A program made the position numbers and the translations under genes. Source: Panicum virgatum (taxonomy: Eukaryota; Streptophyta; Magnoliopsida; Poales; Poaceae). From it: a stretch of DNA of 64,000 nucleotides. This document shows positions 61,362-64,000 of this stretch, piece by piece (position 1 is the stretch's first letter; every line of letters begins with the position of its first letter). The notes under the pieces are model-generated. The model did not search any database. It was not told the DNA's origin and saw nothing but the letters and a program-made list of their open reading frames with translations. Where the stretch lies: contig NC_053138.1 of the NCBI RefSeq assembly GCF_016808335.1, positions 59,860,951 to 59,924,950 of the forward strand. Reading direction: 5' to 3'.

Positions 61362-63219
61362 TATTTCACCAGCTAATTTACAACCAAGCTATAAAGCCAA
61401 GTATCATAAAGAAATAAGCAATTCTAGTATTGTTCTCCGTACATGTGGAAAACGTAATACCAGTTGGATAATGGATTGATTTACCATGGCTAATTATCAC
61501 TAGATTTGTTGTGGATACTCTGGTTTGGACTGTTTAACTGCTGCATGAAGAACTACTAAATAACGGGCCACGTACTATATCTACTTTAACCATGCACCCA
61601 CATAGTTGTCAGTTACCAATAAAAGCTACTTCAGAGAAGGAATAATTTTTAGCAAATTGTAGGTCGTTTTAGCAAATCTAGCTGCATAATTTTTGTTATA
61701 TATCTAGACACAATGATTATCCAGGTTGCTCATGAGGTCGAAAGGTCTACTGAGGAAGCTAACATTTTTGTGGCCCAAGGCAAATCCTGGAGCATCTAAA
61801 TCTACTATTTTCATTATCATTTGCCCAAATTATTAGTTATTTATATATTTATGCATTAAGTCTAGGAGTTGATTAAAAACTTACTTTTATGCACAATCCA
61901 ACCTTGTTTGTTAGGACATCTTTACCACTTGTTTAAAATAATTAGTAATGCATGTCCTATGCTTAGCGATGCTTAGATATGCAATACATCTGTGTAACTT
62001 TGGTTACTCGACAGTCTATGGTTATAATGTTTACATACCTAGATCACGGAAATAGCCTGATTTGGAAATGTATACAGAAGCTTGGATGGAATCAAAAGGT
62101 GATCTTAGTTTCTGTAGTTCTGTCTACTGTAAATAAATGGTTAAGGCCCGTTCATTGTTTTGGCTGCTGATCAAGTGAGTTGACCTGGTTGCTTACTGGG
62201 ATTGGGAAGCAGCAAGCCCAATAGGTTAGTTGGCTTTTTGATTGAAAATGTTCTTACCCGTGCTTAGTGTGTGTGGGCGAAAGGCAGGGCCGCAGGGGGT
62301 GTAGCTTGAAACACACACGGTGATCTGGCTAGACGTGGGGTCCCATGTGGGGGTGCGTTTGGGTTTGGGTAATTATGTTTTCAGTCTTTGGGTATAACAA
62401 ATCGAAAGTTCATTCGTACAATCCAACCAATTGTGCGTAACTGGTGGTTAGGTATCTCCTGGAGGATGTAAATAATCGGTTTGTATCGCAATTTTCAGTT
62501 ATGAATGCGCTTGATCATTGTTAAGCATCACAGTGGAAACAAGTTGAATATGAAATTTTTCCTTGATCTAATAATGTTGTATGATATTTTATACCACTTG
62601 ATTGAGCAAAAAAAAATTATAATTGAGCAGCTATGATGCATCCTACTATAATTGCATTGTAAGCCTTGTTGCAAGTAATCTCCTTGGGGAGCCTCGTATG
62701 TAGCTCCATTGATCTTAGTAACATTTTTGGGTCTCTGGACAAAGAAGAAGAGTTTAGGGAAGGTGACCTTAAGGAACCATGCAGAATTCCAAATATCCTA
62801 TCAAAATTGAGTAGTTGGACCATGAACCATCGAACAGAAAGCAATACACCTGAAATACCTGTCTAAGGTCATCTCATCCTTGATCCTTCCACCTCGATCG
62901 CCCTCCATGTTCCTTCCTTTTCCTCACTCTTCTCCATGTGGATCCGTCCCAACTCATCCCTACGGTCAACCAGTCGGCTCGGCTCGATAAGGACACGAGC
63001 AAAAACTTCAGCTCGGCTAAGCTAGCAGCAGGGTGGTGCCTGCCTACCGCCTGTTGATGCCTTGCTCGATTGAAAAAAGAGGAGCTGAGAAGGAAGATAA
63101 AGGACTGGTGCTGATTTGATCGAGTGAAGAAGAAATTATAAAACAAACAGCGGATCGCTTGCATCTATCTCCAAATCCTGCCTGCTAATATCTATCGCTC
63201 TCGTATTTTTTTTTTGGGT
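61362..63219. other. Intergenic, no gene seen
   Basis: AT-rich and without credible exons. Open frames at 62,617-63,164 and 63,339-63,591 have no recognisable domain or splice context. Confidence 0.5.
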
Positions 63220-63254
63220 GGGGGGGGGGGGGGGGGGGGCGAGAGAGAGAGAGC
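63220..63254. repeat. Run of 20 G followed by (GA)n
   Basis: Twenty consecutive G are followed by CGAGAGAGAGAGAG. It resembles the (AG)n/G-run at 40,201-40,241 in reverse order. The length is uncertain because such runs are hard to sequence. Confidence 0.85.
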
Positions 63255-63950
63255 AGCAGCCTATATATTTCAAACCATTGGCATGAATACATTAATTATT
63301 TGGATTGATACCAGCTAGGTGAACATGACCTCCATTATTTGGATTTGTATGCGGCTGAGAGTTCATTAGTCAACCTTTCATTGCCAAATGGAGGGATGGC
63401 TGCGGTGGGCACTTGGGGTTACAAGTGGGACACACGCTTCTGCACTGCTCCATCGTTTCATAACAATCTGGTTCCGGCATTTGATTCGAACAGCAATATC
63501 ATACCCGCCTCCAACGACACAACTTCGTGATGCAAAATATCAGTGTGATCTAGCTTGTTACCATGTGGTGTTGTGGAGTCAACCGTTGTAGCATTGTTAC
63601 TAGTATTAGTACGGCTATGTAGGTAGGTCCTTGTGCTTCCTACCTCGAGTAGCTGACGGCGACTTGCTGCAATAACCTTTTTTTTGTCTTAATCAGAAAC
63701 ACAATATATGTATGTATCAATCATGAATTTAATAACAGGAAAAAAGATGGTATTACACTTACACTGTGCATTTGATGCAAAGAAGATAACAAACAAGAAT
63801 ATGGCCATTACATACACCAGCCTGTTGCAGCACCTGCTCCCCATATTGGATCACTATGGACAACTAAGATAAGATGTATGAGGGTTATATAGTAGGATAA
63901 ATGGAACAAAAAACAGTGGCTTTGTGTTTTACAGCTTTATAGAGCAAGAG

Positions 63951-63951
<1 letters not shown>
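63255..63951. other. Intergenic, no gene seen
   Basis: No supported gene or element ends. Confidence 0.45.

Positions 63952-64000
<49 letters not shown>
63952..64000. repeat. (TA)n microsatellite at the window edge
   Basis: At least 24 TA units run to the last base. The true end lies beyond the window. Confidence 0.97.

Noticed and set aside
63339..63591. Short open frames near the right edge
   Set aside because: No domain, no splice context, and surrounded by repeats.

Overview
The window is nuclear DNA of a grass, most likely a panicoid such as a Setaria, Panicum or Dichanthelium relative. The genus is an inference. The support is GC-rich, proline/alanine-rich 5' coding exons, GT-AG introns, TGGGCC/GGCCCA promoter motifs, and a dense load of grass-type Helitrons, MULEs, hAT and Tourist elements. 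No bacterial, organellar or CRISPR feature is visible.

Layout. Positions 1-14,700 hold a tandem pair of lipoyl(octanoyl)transferase (LIP2) genes on the minus strand. The copy at 10,778-11,955 is intact in three exons. The copy at 3,593-6,070 is dead: a Helitron cuts its last exon and a hAT-like element with an 8-bp target duplication splits its upstream exon. A 3.9-kb solo LTR lies between the two. From 14,700 to 25,400 there are tandem repeats, an intronless ATL-type RING-H2 E3 ligase (minus), a Pack-MULE carrying an AGC-kinase fragment, a DC1 zinc-finger gene and a second MULE inserted 22 bp after the DC1 stop codon. From 25,400 to 36,400 there are SNAPC1/SNAP43 (7 coding exons), a tRNA-Glu(CUC), a BTB/POZ gene (2 exons) and the plant LpxK homologue (7 exons, minus).

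Positions 39,000-51,300 are the most unusual part. An intact DA1-type ubiquitin-dependent peptidase gene (UIM-UIM-LIM-HEMMH peptidase, 501 aa) is followed by a second, 5'-truncated copy. The breakpoint of that copy lies inside the second-UIM exon and is joined in frame to a receptor-like cytoplasmic kinase. The splice donor that should carry the kinase fusion on into the LIM/peptidase exons is mutated. The predicted product is therefore a 412-aa kinase with a short DA1-derived tail, and the complete LIM/peptidase exon block is stranded downstream. A 1,175-bp Helitron sits in that second copy; the first copy provides the empty site.

Positions 51,700-64,000 carry plastid diaminopimelate decarboxylase (lysine synthesis, 8 exons), PIG-X (GPI-anchor mannosyltransferase I subunit, 4 exons), a LINE 3' end and a gene-poor tail ending in a (TA)n run.

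The genes do not form one pathway. They are unrelated, mostly housekeeping genes (lipoylation, snRNA transcription, lipid A-like synthesis, lysine synthesis, GPI anchors) beside regulatory genes (ATL, BTB, DC1, DA1, kinase). Several of the housekeeping genes share GGCCCA-rich promoters. All coordinates and splice sites come from reading by eye, with no alignment or transcript support.
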